Assembly (NCBI GenBank): GCA_900617975.1
Contig: UZAE01013548.1
Span: forward strand, 7,914-21,308
DNA length: 13,395 bases
Origin: Rodentolepis nana
Taxonomy: Eukaryota; Platyhelminthes; Cestoda; Cyclophyllidea; Hymenolepididae
Direction: 5' to 3'
Positions 1-8,803 of the stretch are shown here, one piece after another (the first letter of the stretch is position 1; each line of letters opens with the position of its first letter). The notes beneath the pieces are model-generated. The model was not told where the DNA came from. It was given only the letters and a program-made list of their open reading frames with translations, and searched no databases. Position numbers and translations under genes: made by a program.

Positions 1-894
1 CCCCCTCTTCCCCCGCCTCTCCCTTAAGTGCTTCCTTTATTGACTTCTTTTAACGGTGTGATGACCGTGAATAGGCGCGTTTATAGGTGCGAATATATCG
101 AAGAATGCCTTGTTATTCTAGTCAATTTGATCAACTGAAGGCGGCATTTAGACAATGTTGCATTTACTGATTTGCGAAAAAGGTGGCATTTTTGCAAATT
201 TAGGCCTTTGTTGGAAATTGCGTGGTGGTTATTGACGACTCTTCCTTTCTTTGTACTTGAGAACACTTCGTTCTATGCAAGCTCAGCTTTGAAAGTAACA
301 CCAGATTTTGGTCATTAAAAGCCACAGTTTTTACTCATTTTGCATATCTCAGTTCAATCTTATTTTTTTTTCTCGATAGCAGAAGAAGGTAGAGTGCATT
401 TTTGGTGGATGTTGACAATTCTCCCAGTTTTTAATTACTTTCCATAACTTCTGCGTATTTTGATAGATTTTCTTTCTAACTCACCTTGCAGTTACTTCGG
501 TATGATTTTCATCTATCTTGGTTTTTTTAATAATAATTCAAACTCCTCGTGATTTGAAAAAGATTGGTCTTTACTCAACTTGTAGGTATTCCTCTTACTT
601 GCGCAAATATTTCGTGATCAATTAACTTTCCAACTAACAAGTAGGCAAGTTAGGTTTATAGGCAATAAACCACCACAGTATAGTTGATAAACAAATCTAA
701 TTGGTTCAAAAAGGCGGTTTATTTATATTTTCCTCTATCAAAATTGGAATTTACTATGAAAACAACTATCTTTCCTCTACTGTCTCTTAAATATTTAACG
801 CCGAATTGGAGAGTATTTTCGTTAAAGCGCAGGCATGTTAAAGCTGCTGTTTCTTTTTTTGTTCTACATCTGGTATTTGTGAAGTTACCTGGTT

Positions 895-933
895 TGGGGG
901 GAGAGAGAGAGAGGGAGAGAGAGAGAGGAGAGT
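895..933. repeat. (GA)n purine microsatellite
   Basis: A G run is followed by an almost uninterrupted GA dinucleotide tract of about 35 bp. It lies just upstream of a GT microsatellite. The end of the 83-residue open frame that reads through it (Arg-Glu repeats) is an artefact of the repeat. Confidence 0.95.
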
Positions 934-956
934 AGAATTAATAATTGACATATTCC

Positions 957-958
<2 letters not shown>

Positions 959-1002
<44 letters not shown>
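959..1002. repeat. (GT)22 microsatellite
   Basis: A perfect GT dinucleotide run of 44 bp, long enough to be length-polymorphic and of the alternating purine-pyrimidine type that can adopt Z-DNA. Confidence 0.97.
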
Positions 1003-1004
<2 letters not shown>

Positions 1005-1235
1005 CCCTCCCTACTCCACATGACTACTCAAAGTTCTTTCCCCTCCAGTCTCGCACACAAAAGAATGCTTTGTAATTTAACATAGCTTGCCTTCTTTTCT
1101 CCTTCTCCTACTAAAATGCTAAAAATAAAACTGTTTGTTTAATTGGGAAAATCTTATTCTAGAAAAACATGGAGGGGCATTTTTTGCCTCGTCAAATGTA
1201 ACAAATTGCAATTCCACCTCAACTGAATGCAAAAG

Positions 1236-1240
<5 letters not shown>

Positions 1241-1270
<30 letters not shown>
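1241..1270. repeat. (TG)n microsatellite
   Basis: A second perfect TG tract of about 29 bp, about 240 bp downstream of the first. Confidence 0.96.
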
Positions 1271-1271
<1 letters not shown>

Positions 1272-1610
1272 AGGAATGATGTGCCACCGAGAGTTTATTA
1301 ATAATGATAGTGTCCAATATACCAAGCGTTTTGCTCATTTTGACAAAAGGCAATCTCATTCCAATAACACCAACTACTTAACTTCTTGAATATCCGAGAT
1401 CCCATAGCTTTTTTATCGCCAAATACATTGCTGTTCATTGGAGGAACTAGCATTACCATCAATTCAGTGTCAAATGCTGTATATGTTGCCTTAAATGGGT
1501 TTTACTAAATGACGGTTTATGCTACAGAGACGCCATTGAAGAATTACTTCTTAATAGAATCACATAAATACTGTTTGCTTTAAATTTTCTTTATCTGTTT
1601 TTTTGTTCAG

Positions 1611-1670
1611 AAGATTCGATGACGCTTTACTAGTCTGTCCTCCGGAGCACAAGATTCAACTCTACGGAAA
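1611..1670 (+). CDS. Candidate upstream exon of the BUB1/Mad3-type gene
   Basis: Predicted 60-bp internal exon. The acceptor is a long T-rich tract ending TTCAG at 1610, and the donor at 1671 is a full-consensus GTGAGT. Of the three frames, the one using the first base to finish a codon stays open for 19 codons, encoding RFDDALLVCPPEHKIQLYG, and leaves two bases (AA) for the next exon. The phase fits the candidate exon at 3394, whose first base completes a Lys codon. I do not recognise a domain in it. By position it would lie just before the FE motif that precedes the Mad3/BUB1 region. It begins in mid-codon, so at least one upstream exon must exist. The assignment to the same gene rests on phase and order only. 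Confidence 0.4.
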
Positions 1671-1999
1671 GTGAGTTCACTTTTCATCTTTAATTTTCTC
1701 TATCCTCTTAGTCTAGTTAGTGGTAATGCTATATCTACATAATTGAATTAACATATTGTAACAGATAAGTGCTTTGTAGACACATTCCATTAGCTTTTTT
1801 CTTTGTTACTGATTTATGCTAATTTGACTATGGCGACTGTAATGTGAACCTGCGAACCGATAGCAACAATGTGGGAAAGTCTTGTTAAGGACAATAATGG
1901 AATTGTACTGATAGAGGTCATTTGATGTATCCTAACTTGAATACTGTGTTATGCTATTGGGGGAAGCCCGCCCAATGCCCCCCTCTTAACTGCAAATAT

Positions 2000-2268
2000 T
2001 TATATTAAATGGCAGGTTTTATGATGCTTTTCATTAGCCCTTTATTTAACTTCCGACTTCACAGAAGGGAGGAGCATCAAAGTCAAAAAAATTCGAGAGG
2101 GGGGGGGGGAGGGAAGGTGAGTATTGTGGAAGTGTTCGAATATGGCATACAATAAGGTTATGGTAGTTTGAAGTCCGGAGTTAACTACCGGTTTATAGAC
2201 AATTTTTTGCCGTATGGGTATACTTTGCCCAGGGTGCACAACATGGAGGGAAGTCTATCGTGCACTCT
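2000..2268 (-). mobile_element. Ribozyme-headed SINE, copy A (oldest-looking)
   Basis: Reads on the minus strand: 5' head at 2268, tail near 2000. It shares the whole layout of copies B, C and D: ribozyme head, GTTGAC/TTC stem arm, CATATTCG.ACACTTCC core, variable G/CA-rich segment, second stem arm, GGCTAATG.A, CCTGCCATTT and an AT-rich tail. It is the most diverged copy: two bases of ribozyme P1 and P3 are changed, the 3' hairpin is imperfect, and an 11-G run (2099-2109) sits in the variable segment. No clean target duplication is visible. The best is an 8 of 10 match between 1990-1999 and 2271-2280, so the left boundary is uncertain by several bases. Confidence 0.85.
2195..2268 (-). ncRNA. 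HDV-like ribozyme, degraded (SINE copy A)
   Basis: The fold is still readable. P2 (AUAGAC with GUCUAU), the P4 hairpin (GUAU, loop ACCC, AUAC), GGGCAA and the GGC catalytic-site motif are kept, as is the P1 3' strand GCACCCU. P1 has one A-C mismatch. P3 has lost two of three pairs (CCC with UGU). Activity is unlikely. Confidence 0.75.
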
Positions 2269-3393
2269 CTCCGTAAATATAGTGATTTTGGAACTATATT
2301 TGCGCATTTTGAAAAGGGGTATAAATTCCTAAACAATGGGATGGAATTTTCCCATGCCAATTTTTACTTAACTAAGGTCTGCATTCATTTGCATTTTCCT
2401 AATTAAGTTCAAATTCGTCTTGTTATGCACGTGGACTTGCTTATAACTTTACCAATTTCAAAAGGTTGGGTCATGGTACTGCTTCCAATTTTGTGTGTGT
2501 TGTAGAACTGTTTTGGACATGAGCTTAGTCTATTGGTTAATACTTCAATAGCAACGTGCAAGGGGGACGTCATTCATATTAGGTTGATGTTAAGTGTTTA
2601 ATGAACTGTGTTGCAATAAATGTACAAATCACCATGGTTTTATTCATAATTTAATTTTGACTTGCTCAAAATATTGTTAAATTAGAATTCATATTTGCTG
2701 GCTTTTGTTATTTAAGCAAATTGTTCTTATATGTGTGGCTGATTTTATAACTTTTATTTTCAAATAGAGTGTTATCTTTTCGTTGTTATTTCTTAGTATA
2801 TTGCCATGATTGCTAGACACGAATTTTGGAGCTGTCTGAGAGGTTTGACGTCTTTACTATTTTTAAATTGTGTCTTTCCTGACGTTAGCAACGAAATTTC
2901 ATGAAATTAAAATCGACAGTTATTTCGTTATTTTGTTTAGAGGATTAGAAGGTTAGGCTTGGTGGGATTTAAATGATAGCGAACATATGGTGATCAACCG
3001 CCCAAGTCATAAAAGTTTCATAACATGAATTTCCTTAAATCGCCTGTCAGTAAGTGGAGTGAAGAATTGGCTTGAAAATGGTGAATTCTTGAATATCGTA
3101 ACTCACTATTTTTCTGATGCAAGTTGCTCTTTCAGTGATTTGATCTAAACTCTCAGATTTTGACAATTTTTAAAAAAACTCTCTGAGCGGACATAAATAC
3201 TCGCCCAATCACGAGACCATGTGTAGGCATTCAGTAATTGTGGATGCGCTTTACTACCTGAAAACAGTGTACGGTTGGAAGCTTTAATACTTCCCTCTTA
3301 TTTTTTCAATCTATGGCTCACTCTAGAGTTAAATATTTTCGTAATTGTTTAAGTACTAAATTTTCTTCTTTTTTTTCAACAATCGATTGCCAG

Positions 3394-3419
3394 ATTTGAA
3401 TCAGCAGTGTCTGTCAAAG
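3394..3419 (+). CDS. Candidate micro-exon of the BUB1/Mad3-type gene
   Basis: Predicted 26-bp exon between a C/T-rich tract ending CCAG at 3393 and a GTAAAA donor at 3420. Its first base completes a Lys codon begun in the exon at 1611-1670. It then reads FESAVSVK and leaves one base (G). An FE pair about ten residues before a DPL..W..YIRW segment is a recurring feature of the N-terminus of Mad3/BUB1 proteins, as I recall the family, and the strong exon at 9276 begins with YIRW. The exon is very short, so chance is a real alternative. No exon joining its 1-base remainder to the 2-base remainder needed at 9276 was convincingly found. Confidence 0.33.
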
Positions 3420-3762
3420 GTAAAATGCATCAGCTTGTTTATCATTTATTAAATTGTGTCAACATTTCAAAATGCCATATCACCTTAATATATTGAGAAA
3501 TTAATTTTGTTTTCGTTTTTTTTTGAAAATGCGAAGACTTAGAAATCTGGAATGCAGCTAATTCATCGCTCTTCCAACTTTTAATATTCTTTACTGCTCA
3601 AATAGACGGAAGTGAGTTATGCTGAGCTCACTTTATTTTGTTGAGATGAAATTCTCAAAGCCACGATTCCTTGAACTGATGCAAGGCGAAGATTGGTAGA
3701 GCTAGCCAAGTCTCTAGTTGAAAAGGAGAGCTAAAATGTACATCTACAGTAGTCATTTATCA

Positions 3763-3776
3763 AGTAACAAAACATT
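3763..3776. repeat. Target-site duplication, left (SINE copy B)
   Basis: AGTAACAAAACATT, repeated with one mismatch at 4151-4164 on the other side of SINE copy B. A 14-bp duplication is the signature of target-primed reverse transcription. Confidence 0.92.
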
Positions 3777-3921
3777 TATTTGTTTATTTATATAAATTCG
3801 CAGGCTTTATGGGAGTCTTCATTTGCCCATAAGTTGATTTCAGACTTCACAGAAGAGGGGAACATTAAAGTCACAAAAAGTGGAGAGGGCGAAGAGAAGA
3901 GTGATTCACAGATGTAGAAGT

Positions 3922-3928
3922 GACAGAC

Positions 3929-3971
<43 letters not shown>

Positions 3972-3984
3972 AAAACAGACAGAA
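3922..3984. repeat. (GACA)n microsatellite inside SINE copy B
   Basis: About 13 nearly perfect GACA/CAGA tetranucleotides, interrupted by ATAG and by an A5 run. Copies C and D carry only one or two such units at the same place, so this is a local expansion after or during insertion. Confidence 0.93.
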
Positions 3985-4079
3985 AGGTAGAAAAAAGGTA
4001 AGGTAAGGTGATAAATGTGGAAGTGGTCGAATATGACATACGGTGGGGTCATGGTAGTTTGAAATCAACTGCCGGATTT

Positions 4080-4150
4080 TAGACTTTTTTGCCGTATGAG
4101 TATACATTGCCCAGGGTGCACCACGTGGAGGTAAGTCTATCACACACCCC
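4080..4150 (-). ncRNA. HDV-like self-cleaving ribozyme, intact (SINE copy B)
   Basis: Read 5' to 3' from 4150 (nt 1) to 4080 (nt 71). P1: nt 1-7 GGGGUGU with 32-38 GCACCCU, including the G1.U wobble expected at the cleavage site. J1/2: GUG. P2: 12-18 UAGACUU with 65-71 AAGUCUA. P3: 19-21 ACC with 29-31 GGU, closing a 7-nt L3 UCCACGU. P1.1: L3 C23-C24 with G39-G40. Joining strand GGGCAAU. P4: GUAU, loop ACUC, AUAC. Then GGC followed by A-rich J4/2, where C60 sits at the position of the general-acid cytosine. Every element of the nested double pseudoknot is present, in order and with ordinary lengths. Known HDV-like ribozymes sit at the 5' ends of R2, RTE and other non-LTR elements and process their transcripts there. 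The fold is seen directly by pairing; activity is inferred. Confidence 0.87.
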
Positions 4151-4164
4151 AGTAACAAAGCATT
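4151..4164. repeat. Target-site duplication, right (SINE copy B)
   Basis: AGTAACAAAGCATT, partner of 3763-3776. It starts immediately next to nt 1 of the ribozyme. Confidence 0.92.
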
Positions 4165-5211
4165 AAAAGGAGAATTCCATAATTAGTCAAGTTTTGCATT
4201 ATTTTAGATTACTCTAGATACACAAGAGGCGTCGTATTAGGTGTTGAATCATTCATTCCACTCAAATTAATCCTTCACCTTCAATCAATTAATATAAGAA
4301 ATTTTGGCGATGCAATCAGGGAACTGTGAGAGAAGGCTTTTCCAAAAAAAGCATAGTTTCAAATACTTTGTGCGTTCATTTTAAATAAGTAAAAAAAGTG
4401 ATGCGTACTTTTGCTTGAACTGGCAATCCCAAAATGATGCTTCGGCCATTGTTAGGAGCTACGTAATGAGTTAACCATAAATGGCGACTTCAAAGAGTAT
4501 TTAACATTTTATTGCATTAGTCCCTTGCCACCTGTATTTTATTTAAACTGATGTAATCGGCGAACTATCAACAGGAACTTTTAGTTACTTTATTATCATA
4601 CTTCCGCCTTCACTTGAACAATTTCAATTGTTTCTACTTGCGCCAGGGTAAGATGTTGGTCATGAGTAAGAATAAGTACTAAATTTCAGGAAAAGGAAGT
4701 AGATAAAATTGGGGATCAATAAGAAGCCGAGTATTAAAACGAGTCTTTCTTCATTTATTTTTTTTTGGAGTTGGGTTGCCCTGACTCTGAGTGGCAAATA
4801 ACTATTTAAGTAATACACCGACTCAACCGGTAACATTTAATCCTGAGAGAGGCTTTCATATGGTGTACTACTTAAAGATGTCAGTTGGTTTCCTTCTCTG
4901 CATGCGCAAATTTTTACCTGCCACTTACTCGTACTCTCCTTTCTAGTATTTGCCTAGCTAATTGCTCTCAACAAGCCGATATTCCAGCCAAAAAAAATGA
5001 AAATACAAGTTCTCGTTGATATAATGAAGGATCGTTCTACTTCAACTCCACCTAGCCACAGCATGCACCCTGCCAAACTTCATGGAAAATTAAAAAAATT
5101 GTCAGGCATTTTTTGTGCCTACATCAGTTTCCACTCATGTTTGGCCTTCGAACTACCCCTCACCCACCAAGATCTTAATCTGATGGGCTATTATTCATGC
5201 ATGCGTGGATA

Positions 5212-5213
5212 TA
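5212..5213. repeat. TA target duplication (mariner, left)
   Basis: The dinucleotide TA directly precedes the left terminal repeat and is matched by TA at 6522-6523, as expected for Tc1/mariner insertion. Confidence 0.85.
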
Positions 5214-5244
5214 TTGGGTGGGCAACTAAGTCATTGCCGTTTTT
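5214..5244. repeat. mariner left terminal inverted repeat
   Basis: TTGGGTGGGCAACTAAGTCA and following bases match the reverse complement of 6491-6521 at all but about four of 31 positions. Confidence 0.93.
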
Positions 5245-5394
5245 GTTGACAGATTCACTCTATACTTTCTTTTGTTTTGTTAACGTGGCCAGAGCATCTA
5301 ACCTTTATTTTTTTCTTACTGTATGGGCTTCTAGGTTAATTAGTAAAAATTTTTTTGCTTAGTTCTTTAGTTTTGTTTTTATCCCAATTTAAAA

Positions 5395-6447
5395 ATGAAA
5401 GAACAGGACGTGCACTTCCGACACATTTTATTGTATTACTTCCGAAAAGGCAAGAATGCATCGCAAGCACAAAAGAAGTTATGTGCCGTATATGGAGATG
5501 AAGCCTTAAAAGAAAGGCAGTGTCGAAATTGGTTTGAAAGATTTCGTTCCGGTGATTTTTCACTGAAAAATTCGCAACGATCTGGCCGCCCAGTCGAAGT
5601 GGATGAAACCCATATCAAGGCCATTATCGATTCAAATCGTCACAGCACAACACGAGATATTGCAGAGAAGCTGCTCAATGTGTCGCATACATGCATTGAA
5701 AAAAAAATTAAAAACCCTTGGTTATGTCAAGAAACTTGATTTATGGATCCCTCACCAGCAGTTAAAGGAAATTCATTTGACGCAACGGATTAGCATCTGT
5801 GATTCGCCGCTACTGAAACGCAATGAGAATGAGAATGATCCATTTCTGAAGAACCTAGTTACTGGCGACGAAAAGTGGATAGTTTATAACAATGTTAGTG
5901 GCAAGAGGTCATGGGTGAGGCAAGATCAACCAGCCCAAACAGTATCAAAAGCAGCAGAGATTCACGAAAAAAAGATTATGCTGTGAGTCTGGTGGGATCA
6001 CAAAGGAATTTTGTATTTCGAACTCATGCCGCAGAACCAAACGATAAATTCAAATGTGTATGTTGAAGAACTCGAAAAACTGAAGGATGCAATTGAAGAT
6101 AAGTGGCCGGCATTATCAAATCGGAAGGATGTTGTTTTCCATCATGATAACGCAAGACCCCACACATCTTTGGTTACTCGGCAAAAATTATTGGAACTGG
6201 GTTGGGATGTTTTGTCACACCCACCATATAGCCCTGCCCTGACCTTGCGCCTTCGGATTACCATTTGTTTCGTTCCATGCAAAACTCTTTAAATGGTAAA
6301 ATTTTTAACAACGCGGATGATGTCGGATCACACCTAATTAATTTTTTTAATAGCAAAGACCAGATATTTTAAGAGCGGGGCATTTTTACTCTGCCAGAAC
6401 GATGGGGAAAGGTCATCGACAAGAACGGCCAATATCTAATTGAATAA
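5395..6447 (+). pseudogene. mariner transposase (DD34D), frameshifted pseudogene
   Basis: Encodes the enzyme that binds mariner ends and cuts and pastes the element in the nucleus. From ATG 5395 (MKEQDVHFRHILLYYF) the N-terminal helix-turn-helix half runs through WFERFRSGDFS and RSGRP. The catalytic half shows WIPH, TGDEKW (first Asp), HHDNARPH (second Asp) and, after a frameshift, APSD (third Asp) with 34 residues between the last two: the mariner DD34D triad. Four lesions are visible. (1) A 1-nt shift at the A9 run 5699-5707 ends the first frame at 5739. (2) TGA at 5984-5986 lies before VWWDHKG, where the family usually has Cys. (3) A 5-bp tandem duplication GCCCT (6231-6240) shifts the frame just before the third Asp. 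(4) TAA lies at 6370-6372 in the C-terminal F-Y-x-x-G-I region. The reading ends at the normal terminus LPERW...NGQYL, stop 6445-6447. At roughly 350 codons it is otherwise full length. Confidence 0.95.
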
Positions 6448-6490
6448 AGTTATATTTTTAAACGAAAATTCCGAATTTGCCTTCTTATTT

Positions 6491-6521
6491 GAAATCGTCA
6501 ATGACTTAGTTGCCAACCTAA
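6491..6521. repeat. mariner right terminal inverted repeat
   Basis: Inverted copy of the left end; the outermost bases read inward as TTAGGTTGGCAACTAAGTCA. Followed by TA at 6522-6523. Confidence 0.93.
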
Positions 6522-8532
6522 TATGTCATGCAACTTTAACATTCAAGTTGAAGTTGACTTCGCTAAAGTCACAGTTATGAGGCATTCATCTAACTTTCTC
6601 TCCATTTTAACAAGCCTGAATCTAAGCAGATTGGTTAAATATTGGATTCATAGTTCTATACTGAGGCTAAAAAGACCTCATTTGATGGAATGTTTAATTA
6701 AATAAGATAAATGTGCTGTCGTTTTGTTCTTACCCTCCTTCTTCATTCTCTAATTTTAGCATTGTACTACTTCTCATTGAATTTCCCCTATCTAGTGAAT
6801 GAGGAGTCTAGTATCTAAACAGCGAAGGGAAGTGCTTATGTGCAATATTGTTCTCAACGCATTAATTTGATGTTGCTACTTTTGAATATTTGTTAAAAAC
6901 TGCTGAATTACAGTGTCACTGCCTTAAATCCCTGTCATTTAGACAATTACCTCTTACTATTGACTTTTTGGGGTTTTAAGAGAGGTGTTAGTTAGTATTT
7001 CTTTGCTATTGGGCAGGATTTGTGTTGATTAATTGAGAAGAAAAGAACTCAAAACGATTTTCGTCATTCGTCGTAGATCTGTATTCTCTCACTTTCCCCT
7101 TTTACTTGCCAATTAATGTGAGTGTTCCACGCGTGTTTAGGCATCCTCCTTATTAACTGAGAAATTTGAGTTACTATGCTAGTAAATCAACGCTCATTAT
7201 GATATTGCTATGGCTCCGCCCTTTGTTAGCTCTGTTTTCTTGTTTATTTTTCAATACTGGATTAATGTGTATTGTTGCACTAGTCTCTCCCCTTTCAAGA
7301 GAATGGTACAAATGGCCTCTCTTCTCCCTCTTTTTTTGCCATCTTCTTGTACGCCTAGGTTGTGATATCTGTATGTTTTCCGGTTGTCCACGCTTTTCTC
7401 TATGGGCGTAGTTCACTGCGTCGCTAACTCCACTTTTTCCAAATTCAGACTCCTAAATTTGCGTGTTCTTTTTGTCTGCGATGCTCCGAGTGTATTGGGT
7501 GGTCGAGCCATCGCTATAAATGTTCGATTTGAGACAGCCAATCGTATCCTTACGAGACTCTCGCTCAAGATTTTTAAACAATTCACTATTCTCTCTGAAA
7601 TGGGTTATTAAGAAACAAATTACGTCTTCTAATTTTCATAACTTGCATGCAATTAATTAATTTCATGCTAATAAACTTCGAATCCATGCTCTTACTTGTC
7701 AATTGTAGTAGCATAGTTGATACTCATGTTTTGGAATCTATATATTATTTGTTCCCTTGTGAAGTCATTAACTATACACTATTTTCTTACATTTTCAGTT
7801 TAAACATTTTTTGTTGGATATCTGTTGATTTCCGGCTTATTAAAACATTCTTGTACTAGGTAATTTATCGGACCTACCCCACACTTTTTAATAGCACTAA
7901 AATTGCGCATACTTTACATCATCCTCGTAAAGCACCCATAATTGATACTAATCCTCTTTTTTTCAAAGTTTCTTCGTTGTCATATCTGGGCTTGCTAATT
8001 GGTAGTTTGCATCAGTTTGATGGGCTAACATACTGAACGATGCCATTTGTCTGCCATCTTAGCAAAACCACTTAATAGGCGTGATAAATGGTGTCTAGGT
8101 TTAGCACTCCACTCGATAGACACTAATTATTTCGCTTGAGAGGTGTGTGTATTGCCTTCAAAGTTATATTTGAAAAGGATGAGGTGGATATGTGAGATGA
8201 AGACTCAGCTCTCGAGATGTGAATAGTTCTCGGTACTTGAAGTATTCCTTGAACCCTCGTTGCAAATTAATGCTGAAACAGTTGTGCTGAGTGCGAGTTT
8301 TTTTGCGAAGGAAGGTTCGCATTCACCTTTATTGCTATCTACGCATACTTCCTAGGCAAATATTTCACTTGAAGGAAAGTGTTTAGTGATTTGAGGTTTA
8401 AAAATAACCTCTAATAAATTTATATTTTTTATTAAAGTTTAAGAAAATTAAATCCCCCCCCCTCTCTTATGCCTTCTCTTTTTGTCTTATTGCGGTGGCC
8501 AGCTAAACAAACTTGGAGCTGGGGTTAAGAGA

Positions 8533-8546
8533 AGATGTGAAATATT
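8533..8546. repeat. Target-site duplication, left (SINE copy C)
   Basis: AGATGTGAAATATT, a perfect 14-bp match to 8846-8859 across the element. Confidence 0.96.
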
Positions 8547-8556
8547 TATTTGTTTA

Positions 8557-8580
8557 TATCAAATGGCAGGCTTTTTGATA
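8557..8580 (-). repeat. Conserved 3' hairpin of SINE copy C
   Basis: TATCAAA and TTTGATA form a perfect 7-bp stem around the 10-nt loop that reads AAGCCTGCCA in the element's sense strand. It lies directly before the A-rich tail, where reverse transcriptases of partner LINEs commonly recognise their templates. Confidence 0.75.
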
Positions 8581-8652
8581 GTTATCATTAGCCCCTTAGT
8601 TGACTTCGGACTTCACAGAGGAAGAGAGACATAAAATCGAAATAAGTCGAGA

Positions 8653-8662
8653 GGGGGGGGGG
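8653..8662. repeat. G10 tract inside SINE copy C
   Basis: A mononucleotide run in the internal variable segment of the SINE, at the position where copy A has an 11-G run (2099-2109). Confidence 0.85.
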
Positions 8663-8803
8663 TCGGAACAGAAGAATGTTTTAAAGATGTAAAAGAGGCA
8701 GACACAAAGGTAGATGAAAGGTGAGGTGGGTACTGTGAAAGTGGTCGAATATGACATACAGTGAGGTCATGATAGCTTGAACTCAGAAGTCAACTGCCGG
8801 TTT

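Larger units (their letters stand above)
1..1610. other. Non-coding stretch upstream of first candidate exon
   Basis: No exon, RNA gene or transposon can be supported here. The stretch begins with a pyrimidine-rich tract, is otherwise AT-rich, and holds three simple repeats listed separately (GA, GT and TG tracts). Because the first candidate exon at 1611 starts in mid-codon, this stretch is probably intron or contains an unrecognised upstream exon of the same plus-strand gene. Short open frames in both directions show no recognisable motif. Confidence 0.5.
1671..3393. other. Putative intron holding SINE copy A
   Basis: Apart from SINE copy A (2000-2268) nothing is recognisable in this AT-rich stretch. 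It would be a 1723-bp intron if the exons at 1611-1670 and 3394-3419 are real. It opens with GTGAGT and closes with a T-rich tract followed by CAG. Confidence 0.4.
3777..4150 (-). mobile_element. Ribozyme-headed SINE, copy B (intact head)
   Basis: A 374-bp retroposon reading on the minus strand, head at 4150, tail (ATAAATAAACAAATAAA) at 3777. Order from the 5' end: HDV-like ribozyme (4150-4080); first stem arm (4070-4061); core with TATGTCATATTCGACCACTTCC; a variable segment blown up by a (GACA)n expansion (about 3922-3984); CTCTCC.CTTTTTGTGACTTTAATG; second stem arm (3841-3832); then GCAAATG.A and the degenerate 3' hairpin. A 14-bp target duplication flanks it. It has no protein-coding capacity; short open frames across it are by chance. 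I see no clear tRNA-type A and B boxes, so the promoter type is unknown. It lies inside the putative host-gene intron in antisense orientation. Confidence 0.93.
5214..6521 (+). mobile_element. mariner-family DNA transposon, full-length but dead
   Basis: A 1308-bp element, the usual size for mariner. It has about 30-bp terminal inverted repeats beginning TTGGGTGGGCAACTAAG and TTAGGTTGGCAACTAAG, flanked by TA. One transposase reading direction runs left to right (5395-6447). The terminal repeats resemble those of the cecropia/mellifera-type mariners as I recall them. Ends and length are complete, but the transposase has four disabling lesions, so it could move only if supplied with enzyme from another copy. 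It lies in the putative host intron, in the same orientation as the host gene. Confidence 0.96.

Noticed and set aside
61..86. Possible first coding exon: ATG with eight codons then two bases before GTGCGA, in phase with the exon candidate at 1611
   Set aside because: Short, weak donor site and no family motif; in-phase ATG segments of this length are common by chance over 1.6 kb.
3678..3695. CTGATG followed by GCGAAG, reminiscent of a hammerhead core
   Set aside because: Lacks the required CTGATGA and GAAA cores, and no flanking stems can be paired. No full CTGATGA occurs in the window on either strand.
3788..4158. 83- and 95-codon minus-strand frames rich in CLSV repeats
   Set aside because: They are translations of the GACA microsatellite and ribozyme of SINE copy B, with no coding signal.
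4997..5362. 121-codon open frame on the plus strand
   Set aside because: Runs across the left terminal repeat of the mariner, has no motif, and its second half is transposon untranslated sequence.
7166..7859. Series of 70-81 codon frames (7166-7411, 7384-7611, 7647-7859)
   Set aside because: Overlapping frames of similar length on both strands, no motif, no splice signals in phase with the host gene.
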